This document shows positions 18,323-27,962 of a DNA stretch of 64,000 nucleotides, in pieces (the first letter of the stretch is position 1; each line of letters begins with the position of its first letter). Origin of the DNA: Bin80 sp964503085 (GTDB lineage: Bacteria > Bacteroidota > Rhodothermia > Rhodothermales > Bin80); the NCBI GenBank assembly GCA_964503085.1, contig CAZCYQ010000008.1, positions 1 through 64,000 on the forward strand. Direction: 5' to 3'. The notes under the pieces are model-generated. The model was not told where the DNA came from and did not search any database. It saw nothing but the letters and a program-made list of their open reading frames with translations. Made by a program: the position numbers and the translations under genes.

Positions 18323-19351
18323 TTAGCGGATGATCGGGCCACTGGGGGTTCGGGGTTCATCGGGATACAAGTGGCCAACCCATTCATCATATCCATTGAA
18401 GATTTGGGTCCGAATTCGCCGGTCAACGCCCTCGCTGGGCATGAATCGTTCCGATGCCTGCGTCCAGCGCGGATGGGGGATATTGGGATTCACATTGGAG
18501 AGGAATCCATATTCTCTGGGTTGCAATTCATTCCAGAAAGTACCAGGCTGCCTCCGTGTGAACTCAATGCGTGTAACTGCCTTGGGTCCTTTATAGCCGT
18601 ACTTCCAAGGCAGCACCAGCCTCAAAGGTGAACCATTCTGTTTTGGCAAAGGCTCGCCGTACATACCGATTGCAACAAAAGCCAGTTCATTCATGGCTTC
18701 GTCCATTCGTAATGCCTCGAAGTAGGGCCACGGGTACCATGTTGCTTGCTTTTGTCCAGGCAGTTGGTCAGGGCGTGAGACACATGTAAATTTAACGTGC
18801 GTAGCTGACGACTTTGGCTCGCATTTTTCAATCAGTTTCGCGAGTGGAAATCCTGTCCAAGGGATTGTCATGGACCATGCCTCTACACATCTAAAACGAC
18901 AAACGCGTTCCTCCAAGGGCATTGATTTGATAAGATCCTCGAGATCCCAGGTCTGTCTTGTCGCAACTTGCCCACGCACCTCCAATGTCCATGGGAAGGG
19001 TTTATAGTCATCAACCAGTGGCCAGACATTCTTCAGATCGCCCTGATTAATAAACTCGTAGAAGTTGTTGTACGAGGAAGCAACAAGGCGCTCGGTAATT
19101 TCTCGTTCGGGTACCTGATAGGCTTCGTTACGTGGGGCAGGAAAGCCGTCACGTGGTGCGTTTTTGGGGATCTTGTCCAGAGGACCATCCACCATACCTC
19201 TGCTTTCCACAGAACATCCTCCCATAGCCGCAAATCCTATAGATCCCAGACCAAGAGTTTGAATAAACTTGCGCCTGCTTGCGTAAGCAGCCTTGGTCGT
19301 GCACGCACTCTCGGGGAGCGCCCAGTCTGGTCGGAGAATTATGTTTGCCAT
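18323..19351 (-). CDS. msrP: Protein-methionine-sulfoxide reductase catalytic subunit MsrP
   Basis: The 342-residue molybdopterin enzyme repairs oxidised methionines in envelope proteins. The N-terminus carries a twin-arginine signal (SRRKFIQTLGLG, arginines 26-27) after a leader of about 24 residues, as in E. coli MsrP. The molybdenum ligand is C155 in CRFRCVEAWSM. Further family text includes PWTGFPLAKLI and LPWKYGYKGPKAV. The membrane haem partner MsrQ is not next to it, although the two are usually paired. It is divergent from the methyltransferase gene with 51 bases between starts. Confidence 0.95.
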   Translation of the reverse strand: MANIILRPDWALPESACTTKAAYASRRKFIQTLGLGSIGFAAMGGCSVESRGMVDGPLDKIPKNAPRDGFPAPRNEAYQVPEREITERLVASSYNNFYEFINQGDLKNVWPLVDDYKPFPWTLEVRGQVATRQTWDLEDLIKSMPLEERVCRFRCVEAWSMTIPWTGFPLAKLIEKCEPKSSATHVKFTCVSRPDQLPGQKQATWYPWPYFEALRMDEAMNELAFVAIGMYGEPLPKQNGSPLRLVLPWKYGYKGPKAVTRIEFTRRQPGTFWNELQPREYGFLSNVNPNIPHPRWTQASERFMPSEGVDRRIRTQIFNGYDEWVGHLYPDEPRTPSGPIIR

Positions 19352-19402
19352 TTTCTAAAAACTCTTAACTTTGGGCTTGAACCATGTTCACTATGAACAG
19401 AA

Positions 19403-20101
19403 GTGAAAGATCCGAAAGCATTTGACTTTGATGGTGATTACGGCGAGGAGTATAAGGAACTAGCCAGCCGTGTAATCCCGGGATACGACGAATTCTTTGT
19501 TGCCACACTTGCGTTGTTGCAGGAGAGATTAGACAAAGATGCCCGACTCCTTGTTGTAGGCTGTGGTACAGGCCGAGAATTGGAAGTATTTGCTCCGTCA
19601 ACTCGAGACTGGAGGTTTGATTGTATTGACCCCTCTAGATCCATGATAGAGTATTCTCGACAGGTAGCCCAACGACTGGGGGTATACTCACGTGTACGGT
19701 TTCATAATTGCTACGCGCATGAGCTTGACCTTGATTACCGATTTGATGCAGCTACGGTTATCAATGTGATGCATTTTCTCCTAGATGACGGACCTAAGGA
19801 TGCACTCATACAGAGTGTTACTCAACGGGTTAAACCAGGTGGGACGGTCGTGCTCTTTGATTTGCATGGCGATCCCTCCAAGACTTACTTCAAGCTTTAT
19901 TATAGTGCGTGGATCCGGTACATGGACCTTCGTGGTTACACGGGAAAGAAAAAGGATCGCTTGCTCAAGAGGCTGGAAGCCGGAATTGCCTATGTTGGAG
20001 AGGACCGGATTATGGAGATATGTCAAGCTGCCGGTTTGAAGCTGATTCGCCCATATTGGGGTGGACTGCTCTACACGGGATGGATATTTGAGCGCCTATA
20101 A
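19403..20101 (+). CDS. Class I SAM-dependent methyltransferase
   Basis: The 232-residue protein starts at GTG 19403; a stop lies in frame just upstream and no earlier start exists. Motif I of the Rossmann fold is LLVVGCGTGRELEVF at about residues 49-63, motif II ends in DCIDPSRSMIEYSRQ, and the motif IV region is DAATVINVMHFL followed by VKPGGTVVLFDL. This supports S-adenosyl-methionine-dependent methyl transfer; the substrate is unknown. It shares a very short divergent promoter region with msrP. Confidence 0.88.
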   Translation: MKDPKAFDFDGDYGEEYKELASRVIPGYDEFFVATLALLQERLDKDARLLVVGCGTGRELEVFAPSTRDWRFDCIDPSRSMIEYSRQVAQRLGVYSRVRFHNCYAHELDLDYRFDAATVINVMHFLLDDGPKDALIQSVTQRVKPGGTVVLFDLHGDPSKTYFKLYYSAWIRYMDLRGYTGKKKDRLLKRLEAGIAYVGEDRIMEICQAAGLKLIRPYWGGLLYTGWIFERL

Positions 20102-20334
20102 TTACGTTGTAAGTATTTGGTTCTGAAAATAGTTTTCGATAGTTCCCAGGCAGTTAGCAGGGAACGCCTTCCATTCAAAAGAATCTGTCAGCAACTCAGT
20201 GCACCAATCTCCAATTCATCCTTTCAGATGGTTCAATAAAGCGGCCGGCTGAGAATAGTGACGGAGGGAGTTATAGACGACCCGCAGCGAGTCAATTAAT
20301 TGTTGGCAACTAAAATGAAGCTGGTCACAACACG

Positions 20335-21036
20335 ATGAAAGCAAACGATTTTATAGACGCACTTAGCGGGTTCAAACAGAGAGGAATGGCCAGGAAGGTC
20401 GGTAAGTTTTTCAAGGGCAACGATGGAAAGACCAAGGATTATGGAGTCGCCTTCGGAGCTGTTTTCAAGTTGGCAAAAACCTGTAAGTCAATGTCATTGC
20501 CCGAGGTTAACAAACTGCTTGATAGCGATTACTATCAGGTAAGGATGGGGGCAGTTGCGATCATGGATTTCAAGGCACGCGACAAGAAGACTTCTGAAAA
20601 GGAACGGAAAGCCCTGTTTGATTTATATCTTGCACGACATGATAGACTTAACAATTGGGATTTTCCAGACCGTGCGGCACCGAGTGTAATCGGCCGCTAT
20701 CTGGAAGACAAACCCAGGGAGATTCTTTACGAATTGGCTAATTCCAAGGATGTCTGGGAACGGCGCACTGCGATTGTAAGCACCGGCCATTTCATCAGAC
20801 GCGGCGAAGTAGATGAGACTTTTCGACTCGCCGAGATATTGCGCAAAGATGAAAGCGAATATATTCGAAAGGCAGTGGGAAGCTGGATTCGAGAGGCAGG
20901 TAAAAAGGATCCAGGGCGCCTGGTTGCGTTTTTGGAAGAATATGCGGCTACGTTACCTAGGATCACGTTGCGATATGCACTAGAAAAACTGGACAAGGAC
21001 ACAAAAAAATATTTGATGCAATTGGGAAAATCCTGA
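20335..21036 (+). CDS. DNA alkylation repair (AlkD-like) HEAT protein
   Basis: A 233-residue all-helical protein. AlkD-family features include the N-terminal helix pair, the LxSDYYQVRMGAVAIM segment, a NNWDFPDRAAPSVIGRYL region in which W and D are conserved, and VWERRTAIVSTGHFIR, the hallmark W-x-R-R-x-A-x-V. AlkD enzymes are HEAT-repeat glycosylases that remove positively charged alkylated bases. The conserved W/D/W residues that contact the lesion appear to be present (W-D in NNWDF, W in VWERR). Activity on a given base is inferred. It stands alone, with 233 bases upstream that show only a 6-bp inverted repeat (20142-20165). Confidence 0.83.
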   Translation: MKANDFIDALSGFKQRGMARKVGKFFKGNDGKTKDYGVAFGAVFKLAKTCKSMSLPEVNKLLDSDYYQVRMGAVAIMDFKARDKKTSEKERKALFDLYLARHDRLNNWDFPDRAAPSVIGRYLEDKPREILYELANSKDVWERRTAIVSTGHFIRRGEVDETFRLAEILRKDESEYIRKAVGSWIREAGKKDPGRLVAFLEEYAATLPRITLRYALEKLDKDTKKYLMQLGKS

Positions 21037-21241
21037 TCAAATCGCTCGATAGGGTGGGTCTGTGATATGTCTCCCGAGTCTATGGCCGCGAAAGAAATCT
21101 TTGAATGCTGACGGTAGCGCGCTGAAGCGACCGAGAGTACATTGTCTTCATCCTTGCGGTGTCCGATGCTACAGCCCACACTACAACATCTCAGGCCGTG
21201 ATTCCCAGAAACGTGCAGGGCGTGTGGCCAAAATGTAAAGG

Positions 21242-22528
21242 TCAAGCTTCGGGGTAGATCCAGGGTTCACGGTACGGGCGGCGCATCAAGGCTTGAGCAG
21301 CAGGGTCATCAATTATAGTGTCCTGGCTACTGTCCCATTGGATTGATCGTCCAATCTTAAGCGAAAGCATGGCAGCAAGGCACATATTCGTTGCTCTGTA
21401 CCCATATTCAATATCGCAGGCGGGGAGGCTTGAGTTTTCAATTGAACGAATAAAATCATCCCAGAGCGCGCGGATATTCTGACTGTCTGGTTGATCCAGT
21501 TGTGGATCTTCATGGGTGACAGGTTCACGATTATCGCTTGGATAAAAAGTCCAGCCATCGAGCCAGCCTAGATGTAGAGTACCCTTAGTGCCGTAGAAAT
21601 AGCAACCAATGTTGGACTTCTCAGCATTATTCCCTCCGTATTGACGGTGTTCCCAGGTAGCAGTGTACTTCTCGAATGCGAATGTAGCTACTTGTGTATC
21701 GGGGGCATCACTGGAATCTTTACGGATATGTCGTCCGCCAGTAGATGTAATCATGTGAGGAAACGGCTCTTCATCCATAAACCAGAGGATTTGATCAAGC
21801 CAGTGGATTCCCCAGTCTCCAAGTTGACCATTAGCAAAATCCAGGTACTGCCTGAAACCACGTGGGTGAATTGATGGATTGAAAGGGCGATATGGTGCTG
21901 GACCAATCCATCGGTCCCAGTCGAGCCCTTCTGGTATGTCGCTGTCAGGTGTGATCTGTCCTGGTCCTCCACCATAGTGTACGAAGGCACGTACACTGCC
22001 CACATCGCCAATCATGCCCGATTTCAAGAAGTCACGGGCTGACAGATTATGTGGAGAGACACGGCGGTGCGTTCCAACCTGTACGACACGATTTGCCCGT
22101 CGCGCCGTCTGGAGCATTGCTTTCCCCTCATCAATGGTATGGCTGATTGGTTTTTCGAGATATACATGGGCTCCTGTCTCGAGGGCTGCAATAGTCGGAA
22201 GCGCATGCCAGTGATCTGGCGTGGCAACGATTGCAATGTCGCAAGCCTCACGCGAAAGGGCTTCCTCGTATTCCTTGTATATCCGGGGCCGGGATCCCGT
22301 AAGTGTCTCCACTTCCTCTGCTGAGCGTTCCAGATGTGCAGTATCCACGTCGCAGAGAGCAACGGGGTGAATGGTGCCAGATGCCAAAGCAGTGCGCAGG
22401 ATGTTCATCCCCCACCAACCGGAGCCGATTAATACAGTCCGATACTGCTGAGTGCGTGGAACTGTACGTATGAAGGGACCAACGGCAGCGGCAAGTACGG
22501 CTTTATGCACAAAATCCCTGCGATTCAT
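21242..22528 (-). CDS. TAT-exported Gfo/Idh/MocA-family oxidoreductase
   Basis: The 428-residue protein starts at ATG 22526-22528 with MNRRDFVHKA, a twin-arginine-type signal; a start 7 codons upstream would lie inside the previous gene. A Rossmann nucleotide site GSGWWG follows at about residue 36, and the family motif LEKPISHT is near residue 120. Exported Gfo/Idh proteins often oxidise or cleave sugars with a tightly held NAD(P). The ATG overlaps the TAA of the upstream LVIVD gene by one base, so the two are translationally coupled. Substrate is unknown. Confidence 0.9.
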   Translation of the reverse strand: MNRRDFVHKAVLAAAVGPFIRTVPRTQQYRTVLIGSGWWGMNILRTALASGTIHPVALCDVDTAHLERSAEEVETLTGSRPRIYKEYEEALSREACDIAIVATPDHWHALPTIAALETGAHVYLEKPISHTIDEGKAMLQTARRANRVVQVGTHRRVSPHNLSARDFLKSGMIGDVGSVRAFVHYGGGPGQITPDSDIPEGLDWDRWIGPAPYRPFNPSIHPRGFRQYLDFANGQLGDWGIHWLDQILWFMDEEPFPHMITSTGGRHIRKDSSDAPDTQVATFAFEKYTATWEHRQYGGNNAEKSNIGCYFYGTKGTLHLGWLDGWTFYPSDNREPVTHEDPQLDQPDSQNIRALWDDFIRSIENSSLPACDIEYGYRATNMCLAAMLSLKIGRSIQWDSSQDTIIDDPAAQALMRRPYREPWIYPEA

Positions 22529-23838
22529 TATTGTGCTTCCTTGTCCCAATCCTGAACGCTTGAAATGTTCGGCATACCATAATGCTCACCATTCCATCCT
22601 TCAAAACCATCCATTCTAAAGGTCCAGAATCCCGTGGTCATATCGCTTATCACTATGAGTCCATCTTCGTTTCGAACATCAACCCCAAACGCGCCATTAA
22701 TCACCGAAATCCATTCGTGAGTAGGTGGACCGAGGTACGTGTCAAAATAGCCTACCGTTTCCGGGTTGAGTGGGTCTTCCAGGCTGAATATCTGGAGACC
22801 GTCCAAGTACCCGGAAACAAAAACGTATGGCCAGCGCACCTCGTGATTATGTACGAGGTTGCGCCAATCTGCGGTCCAAGCCGAAATGGGCCTGCGAATA
22901 TTTGTTGCTTCCCCATCCAGGGCAGGTTTTAGGTCAAAAATTCGCAGAGGTGCATACTGATACTCGGCCTCTGCAACGGCATACCGGCCGTCGGGGCTTG
23001 GTGTAAACGTATGTCCCCAATCAACTCCTGAAACATTCGTCAGCGTAATCCTTAATTCGGGGTTGTCAAGGTCTGATATATCCCATATATAGTATCCTCC
23101 CGTTCCACCACCATAGAAACGATCCTCTCCGGTATCTGGATGAAAAGCAGCATATAGGTCGTGGTAAGACGTATACCGACTGTCTCTTCCAGGAACGTCT
23201 GGAAGCGGTACATGGGCAATGAGTGCTTCCTCGATGTTTCCGTTAACGATCTCTACCAGATCGTAAACATGTGCTTTTCCGGTTCGGACGGTAGTGAGTA
23301 GTAACGGGCGACCATTGGAATGACGATAGATAAAGATATTGTGGAAGCCTCCCGGGAATTCTGGTATGTGGATGCGAGCGATCTCCCTCACGGTATTGGG
23401 GTCGGGAAGTCCGGTTACGTCAAATACTACCGCACCAAGGTCAGATTGAGGGCCCTGAGCAAATTCAAATGACTGCACAACGTAGTACTTATTGTCCCAC
23501 TTGAAGTACTTCACATCCATGCCTCCCCGATTCATAAGCAGATCCTGATCCTCAAGACGCCAACGTAGAAGTACTTGCGGAGATGAGGGGTTACTGAGGT
23601 CAATAATATCCATTCCCTTAGGGCCGTCCTCGAGGATTGATGCCCGTCCTACATAAGCATATGGGCGGTTCAGTTCCTGCTCTAGTTCCATATCTGTAAC
23701 GGTCATTCGACCGCCCAAAGGTTGATGACCTAGTACGGTGATATTTTCTGAACCGGGGTTCTCGGGGGTCCACTGCGCTTGGGTGTCTGGAATGGAAGCA
23801 ATGCAGGCCAAGGCTAACAGGGTATAGGTTATGCGCAT
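22528..23838 (-). CDS. Secreted LVIVD-repeat beta-propeller protein
   Basis: A 436-residue protein with a cleavable signal peptide (MRITYTLLALACIASIPDTQA). The mature part has repeated blades of the LVIVD type, for example GMDIIDLSNPSSPQVLLRW, GAVVFDVTGLPDPNTV and YYIWDISDLDNPEL, spaced about 50-80 residues apart. Such proteins form propellers thought to bind ligands or the cell surface; no catalytic residues are recognised. Several histidines (HNIFIYRHS, SYHDLYAAFH, DWGHTF, HNHEVRW) are spread along the blades and could bind metal. It is the first gene of a two-gene reverse operon. Confidence 0.82.
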   Translation of the reverse strand: MRITYTLLALACIASIPDTQAQWTPENPGSENITVLGHQPLGGRMTVTDMELEQELNRPYAYVGRASILEDGPKGMDIIDLSNPSSPQVLLRWRLEDQDLLMNRGGMDVKYFKWDNKYYVVQSFEFAQGPQSDLGAVVFDVTGLPDPNTVREIARIHIPEFPGGFHNIFIYRHSNGRPLLLTTVRTGKAHVYDLVEIVNGNIEEALIAHVPLPDVPGRDSRYTSYHDLYAAFHPDTGEDRFYGGGTGGYYIWDISDLDNPELRITLTNVSGVDWGHTFTPSPDGRYAVAEAEYQYAPLRIFDLKPALDGEATNIRRPISAWTADWRNLVHNHEVRWPYVFVSGYLDGLQIFSLEDPLNPETVGYFDTYLGPPTHEWISVINGAFGVDVRNEDGLIVISDMTTGFWTFRMDGFEGWNGEHYGMPNISSVQDWDKEAQ

Positions 23839-24090
23839 TTTGAACTGGAGTAAGACGATAGATGGATGGGTAAGATACAGTATAGACAGCTATATGATTG
23901 CTTTCCACAAGAAAAACCCTTGCAAACTTTCGAATTAGCGATTTACGATTTTGTACGGACTACAGGTGTCTGTTTCTTGTTCGTACAACTTAGCTTAGGA
24001 CGGAGACAGATTAGATCTGGTGCAGTCCCTGCCAACAGTCTCTCCTGGATCTTTCACGAGATACTAAACGAGGTAGATTGTTCGTGTGGT

Positions 24091-24795
24091 TTACATCGCA
24101 TCATTTCCCGCGGGTTGTTTCGTATGAGTCTCGTAGGGATAGAGCGGAGCCAGTTGTTCTGGTGGAGTACCCATGTTGTATTGTAACCACAATCTAAGAT
24201 TGTGGCATTGCTGCCTTAAATGGCCATATTGTTCAAATCTTCGATAGGCAGTTGTTACCGGCATTTTAACTTGGTGAAAACTTTTTCGGCGGTGCAGTTG
24301 CCTAACAAGCTGGAGGTCTTCAAAGATCGGGACCTCTGGAAAACCGCCCAATGTTTCAAAAACATCGCGTCGAATAAAGATTCCACGGTCTCCAAAACAA
24401 AGCCGGTGCCATGGTAACCGTGCGCATGCGGCGTAAACACTGGGCCAGAATCCTGCCGGATCAAACTTCAGAGCAAATATGCCGGCTTCCAGCGGTCCCT
24501 GATGAAATAGTTGTCTCAAGTGATCTAGTGCTCCTAGCGGTAGACGTGAATCAGCGTGAAGAAAAACGAGCAGTTCGCCCTTTGCCATACGTGCTCCTGC
24601 ATTCATTTGACGCGCACGACCACGGCCAACTCGAATAACTTTCGCGCAAGTCGAGGCAATCTGGCAGGTCCCATCTGTCGATGCTCCATCTGCCACAATA
24701 ATCTCCCATGGCGGAGACTGTACTCTCACGGAGTCAAGAGCGGCCTGGATATAGGCCTCCTCGTTAAAGGTCGGAATTACGACCGAGCAGATCAA
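24091..24795 (-). CDS. Family 2 glycosyltransferase (TIGR04283 type)
   Basis: The 234-residue GT-A-fold enzyme begins ICSVVIPTFNEEAYI, has the EIIVADGASTDGT nucleotide-sugar motif, then GRARQMNAGARMAKGELLVFLHADSRLP, which is typical of the TIGR04283 subfamily (transferase 2 associated with radical-SAM/selenodomain genes). The GDRGIFIRRDVFETLGGFPEVPIFEDLQLVRQL block completes the match. The usual neighbour TIGR04282 is not present. It starts 16 bases after the pgk stop and is probably the last gene of the gap-pgk operon. Its sugar and acceptor are unknown. Confidence 0.87.
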   Translation of the reverse strand: MICSVVIPTFNEEAYIQAALDSVRVQSPPWEIIVADGASTDGTCQIASTCAKVIRVGRGRARQMNAGARMAKGELLVFLHADSRLPLGALDHLRQLFHQGPLEAGIFALKFDPAGFWPSVYAACARLPWHRLCFGDRGIFIRRDVFETLGGFPEVPIFEDLQLVRQLHRRKSFHQVKMPVTTAYRRFEQYGHLRQQCHNLRLWLQYNMGTPPEQLAPLYPYETHTKQPAGNDAM

Positions 24796-24811
24796 TGCAA
24801 TTCAGGAGCGG

Positions 24812-26014
24812 TTACGGTTTATCAGTCAACGCCATCAGCCCAGGGAGTGCCTTGCCCTCCAAAAAGTCCAGCATTGCACCACCTCCGGTTGATACATGTG
24901 TCACCTGGCTATCCAACCCGGTCTGTTTAATGGCGGCCACGGAATCACCACCTCCTACTATGGTTACCGCCCCCCTGTCGGTCGACTTGGCAACAGCTTG
25001 CGCCATCGCATTTGTCCCTGAAGCAAAGGCTGGAACTTCAAATACACCCATGGGGCCATTCCAAATACAGGTTCTGGCCTGTAGTACCTTCGCTGTATAT
25101 TTTGCAATAGTCTCTGGGCCGATATCCAATCCCATGCAGCCGTCTTCAATGGCGCCTGACATGAGTCTGCATGCTTCCGGTTTGTCTATGGCCGTACTGG
25201 CTACATGATCACAGGGCAGGAGAAGTTTCCCTGCGGCTTTGTCGAGTATTTCTCGGGCGTCATCCAGGCGGTCTTCCTCCACGAGTGAGTTGCCCACAGA
25301 AATGCCCTGTGCTTTCAGGAAAGTATAGGCCATCGCTCCACCGATCAGGATATGATCTGCGATGCCGGTCAGGTTCGTGATGACGCCCATCTTATCGGAG
25401 ACTTTTGCTCCTCCCAACAGGGCAACTGTGGGCGGATGAGGGGACTCGAGTGCATTGCCCAGTTGCACCAATTCTCTTTCCAATAAAAATCCGGCAGCGG
25501 CAAGCGCAGTATGTTTCGCAACTCCCACGTTCGAAGCATGCGCACGGTGAGCAGTGCCAAAGGCATCGTTGACAAACACATCCCCAAGCTTCGCAAGTTC
25601 TGCCGCAAAGTCTGGATCATTTGTTGTTTCGCCAGGAAAGTAGCGTGTGTTTTCGAGAAGAAGGACACTACCATCCGGCATGGCCCGAATAGTTTTCTCC
25701 ACGATGGTTCCGATTGTCTCACTGGAGAATCTAGGCATCGTACCCAGGAGTTCACCCAACCGATCTGCAACAGGGGCCAGGCTGTATCTTGGGTCGGGTT
25801 TCCCCTTTGGACGCCCTAAATGGCTCATCAGGATCGCTTTTCCATTAGCCGCCCTGATAGCCTCTATAGTGGGCAGTGCAGCACGAATACGTGTGTCGTC
25901 CGCGACCTCATAACGACCAGATTCATCTCCCTTTCGCAGGGGAACATTAAAGTCCACCCGTACGAGCACGCATTTTCCCCGCAAATCCAGGTCCCTCAGT
26001 GTCAGTTTCTCCAT
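24812..26014 (-). CDS. pgk: Phosphoglycerate kinase
   Basis: The 400-residue glycolytic enzyme transfers phosphate from 1,3-bisphosphoglycerate to ADP. The N-terminal domain has VLVRVDFNVPL, the substrate-binding MSHLGRPKG and LLLENTRYFPGE with the family arginines. The C-terminal nucleotide domain has LLGGAKVSDK, NGPMGVFEVPAFASGT and the glycine loop IVGGGDSVAAI near the end. Length is normal for bacteria. It follows gap by 13 bases, so both are co-transcribed as a glycolysis/gluconeogenesis unit. Confidence 0.98.
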   Translation of the reverse strand: MEKLTLRDLDLRGKCVLVRVDFNVPLRKGDESGRYEVADDTRIRAALPTIEAIRAANGKAILMSHLGRPKGKPDPRYSLAPVADRLGELLGTMPRFSSETIGTIVEKTIRAMPDGSVLLLENTRYFPGETTNDPDFAAELAKLGDVFVNDAFGTAHRAHASNVGVAKHTALAAAGFLLERELVQLGNALESPHPPTVALLGGAKVSDKMGVITNLTGIADHILIGGAMAYTFLKAQGISVGNSLVEEDRLDDAREILDKAAGKLLLPCDHVASTAIDKPEACRLMSGAIEDGCMGLDIGPETIAKYTAKVLQARTCIWNGPMGVFEVPAFASGTNAMAQAVAKSTDRGAVTIVGGGDSVAAIKQTGLDSQVTHVSTGGGAMLDFLEGKALPGLMALTDKP

Positions 26015-26027
26015 ACCGGGCCCTTAT

Positions 26028-27038
26028 TCAACCAGCTTTCTGAATAAGCAGGGCAGCAACATCCGCCGCACGGTTTGCATATCCCCACTCATTATCATAC
26101 CAGCCCAGAACCTTTACAGTATTACCTTGGACCATGGTTGCCAAACTATCGAAAACTACCGAATGAGGATTGTGAACGATATCAATAGAGACGATTGGAT
26201 CGGTGCAGAAATCCACAATACCCTTCAAGGCTCCATTGGCGGCGGATTCGAAAGCCGCGTTAACATCTGCCTTACTAGGCGTTGCATTCACCTGAACCGT
26301 GAGATCTGTCAGCGAACCATCAGGTATCGGTACCCGCAACGCCATCCCATCAAGCTTGCCCTGCATTTGAGGCAAGACCAGTCCAACAGCCTTGGCTGCT
26401 CCGGTAGTTGTTGGTACGATAGAATACGCAGCAGCGCGCGCACGTCTTAGATCTTTGTGTGGAGCATCCTGTATACGTTGATCGCTTGTGTAAGCATGCA
26501 CAGTCGTCATCAAACCGCTCCGAATCCCAAAAGCGTCGTCAATGATTTTGATCATTGGCGCGATACAGTTGGTTGTACAACTAGCGTTCGATACGATTTC
26601 TTCGCTACCAGTGAGGATATCATCATTCACCCCCAGCACCACCGTAGCATCAACACGATCCCTAGCCGGTGCAGAGATGACTACTTTTCGTGCACCTGCT
26701 GCGATATGCTTGCCTGCACCCGCGCGACTGCGAAAGAAACCAGTGGATTCAATTACTATATCACACTCGAGAGCTTTCCATGGCAATTTGGCTGGATCCC
26801 GTTCACTCAATACTGGGATCATATGACCATCAATACACAGATTGTCACCATTTATTGACACGCTGCCTGGCCATGTGCCGTGTACCGAATCGTATTTGAA
26901 CAGATGAGCAAGTGTAGTGGCATCTGTGAGGTCATTGACCGCGACGACGTCCAAGGTATTGTCATCACGTTCCAAAATCGACCGGAGTACCAGGCGGCCT
27001 ATGCGACCAAATCCATTAATTGCAAGTTTGTGCGCCAT
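26028..27038 (-). CDS. gap: Glyceraldehyde-3-phosphate dehydrogenase
   Basis: The 336-residue enzyme makes 1,3-bisphosphoglycerate with NAD(P). The Rossmann loop INGFGRIGR is at residues 7-15, and the catalytic cysteine is C154 in SNASCTTNCIAP. HAYTSDQRIQDAPHKDLRRARAA (read in parts) and the C-terminal WYDNEWGYANR complete the signature. The acid residue of AVNDLTD with a following leucine suggests preference for NAD. It heads the reverse gap-pgk-glycosyltransferase operon; its promoter should lie in the 216-base gap shared with the divergent TPR gene. Confidence 0.98.
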   Translation of the reverse strand: MAHKLAINGFGRIGRLVLRSILERDDNTLDVVAVNDLTDATTLAHLFKYDSVHGTWPGSVSINGDNLCIDGHMIPVLSERDPAKLPWKALECDIVIESTGFFRSRAGAGKHIAAGARKVVISAPARDRVDATVVLGVNDDILTGSEEIVSNASCTTNCIAPMIKIIDDAFGIRSGLMTTVHAYTSDQRIQDAPHKDLRRARAAAYSIVPTTTGAAKAVGLVLPQMQGKLDGMALRVPIPDGSLTDLTVQVNATPSKADVNAAFESAANGALKGIVDFCTDPIVSIDIVHNPHSVVFDSLATMVQGNTVKVLGWYDNEWGYANRAADVAALLIQKAG

Positions 27039-27254
27039 CCTTATGTTTAATCATTGATTGTTGAATGTGGTTAACTGGTCGATGTAGTGCGTTTCGACCC
27101 CGCGAATCTCGAAGATTTCTCCAATGTTGGGAGTATCAGGCCCAAAATTGAGCATTCTTCAAAGAAGGCGGTAAAACGAATGAATGGGGAAAATGATTAC
27201 ATGGTGAGCGGATTGTATTCGCTATGACAAGACTGAATCGAATCAGGAGAATAA

Positions 27255-27956
27255 ATGGCAAAGTTTAAAGCCCCGAAGGGGGTTTCGGGGCGGGGCAGTC
27301 AGCAGGCTGAGTCTGGCGGGCGCTGGTATACGCCCTTGTTGGCCCTCTACTACGGAAACAGGCGTATCCTTACTGGAGCAGCCATTGGAGTTATCGTCAT
27401 AATCGCGGTGATTCTGGGATTTAGCTACATCCAGGGGGAGCGTGATAATCAGGCCCAGGAGCTATTGGGAGCAATTGTACTTGAGTATGAACGGGGCGAT
27501 CATCGTGTCGCGCTGGATGGCAATGGAGAGACGCTGGGATTGTTGGATATTATTGATCGATATGGCGGTACGCCTGCTGGTAACACAGCCCGCTTCTACG
27601 CCGGAAATGCTCATTTTGAGTTGGAAGAGTATGATGAAGCTTTGGAACAGTTTGAGCAATTCAATGCCAACAACGACTTCATAGGGGCAAGTGCCACTGC
27701 TGGTCGCGCTGCAGTTCACGAGCTTCAGGAAGACTTTTCCAGAGCGGCCAGTCTGTTTGAGCGTGCTGCTGATATGGACGACAATTCTTTGCGCTCGCCC
27801 CACTACATGCATTCAGCGGCGCGGGCATACGTAGCGGCCGGTGAGTTTGCCTCTGCTGAAGAGGTTATTCTTGAAGCGCAGGAACGGTATCCTGAAACCA
27901 CTCTGGCAGACGAGTTTGATTTTATGTTGGGCTTTGCACGTGCTCGCAAGAATTAA
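27255..27956 (+). CDS. TPR-containing inner-membrane protein
   Basis: A 233-residue protein with a basic cytosolic N-terminus, one membrane helix at about residues 39-60 (GAAIGVIVIIAVILGFSY), and a periplasmic part with tetratricopeptide-like repeats, clearest at NTARFYAGNAHFELEEYDEALEQF and MHSAARAYVAAGEFASAEEV (both read in parts). The layout resembles YfgM-like TPR proteins, but I cannot assign a partner. An AGGAG five bases before the ATG is one of the few clear Shine-Dalgarno sites in the window. The response-regulator gene begins 6 bases after its stop. Confidence 0.8.
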   Translation: MAKFKAPKGVSGRGSQQAESGGRWYTPLLALYYGNRRILTGAAIGVIVIIAVILGFSYIQGERDNQAQELLGAIVLEYERGDHRVALDGNGETLGLLDIIDRYGGTPAGNTARFYAGNAHFELEEYDEALEQFEQFNANNDFIGASATAGRAAVHELQEDFSRAASLFERAADMDDNSLRSPHYMHSAARAYVAAGEFASAEEVILEAQERYPETTLADEFDFMLGFARARKN

Positions 27957-27962
27957 TCGGGT

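Noticed and set aside
20142..20165. Inverted repeat GTTCCC/GGGAAC with a 12-base loop after the methyltransferase gene
   Set aside because: The stem is short and no T-run follows, so I do not call it a terminator.
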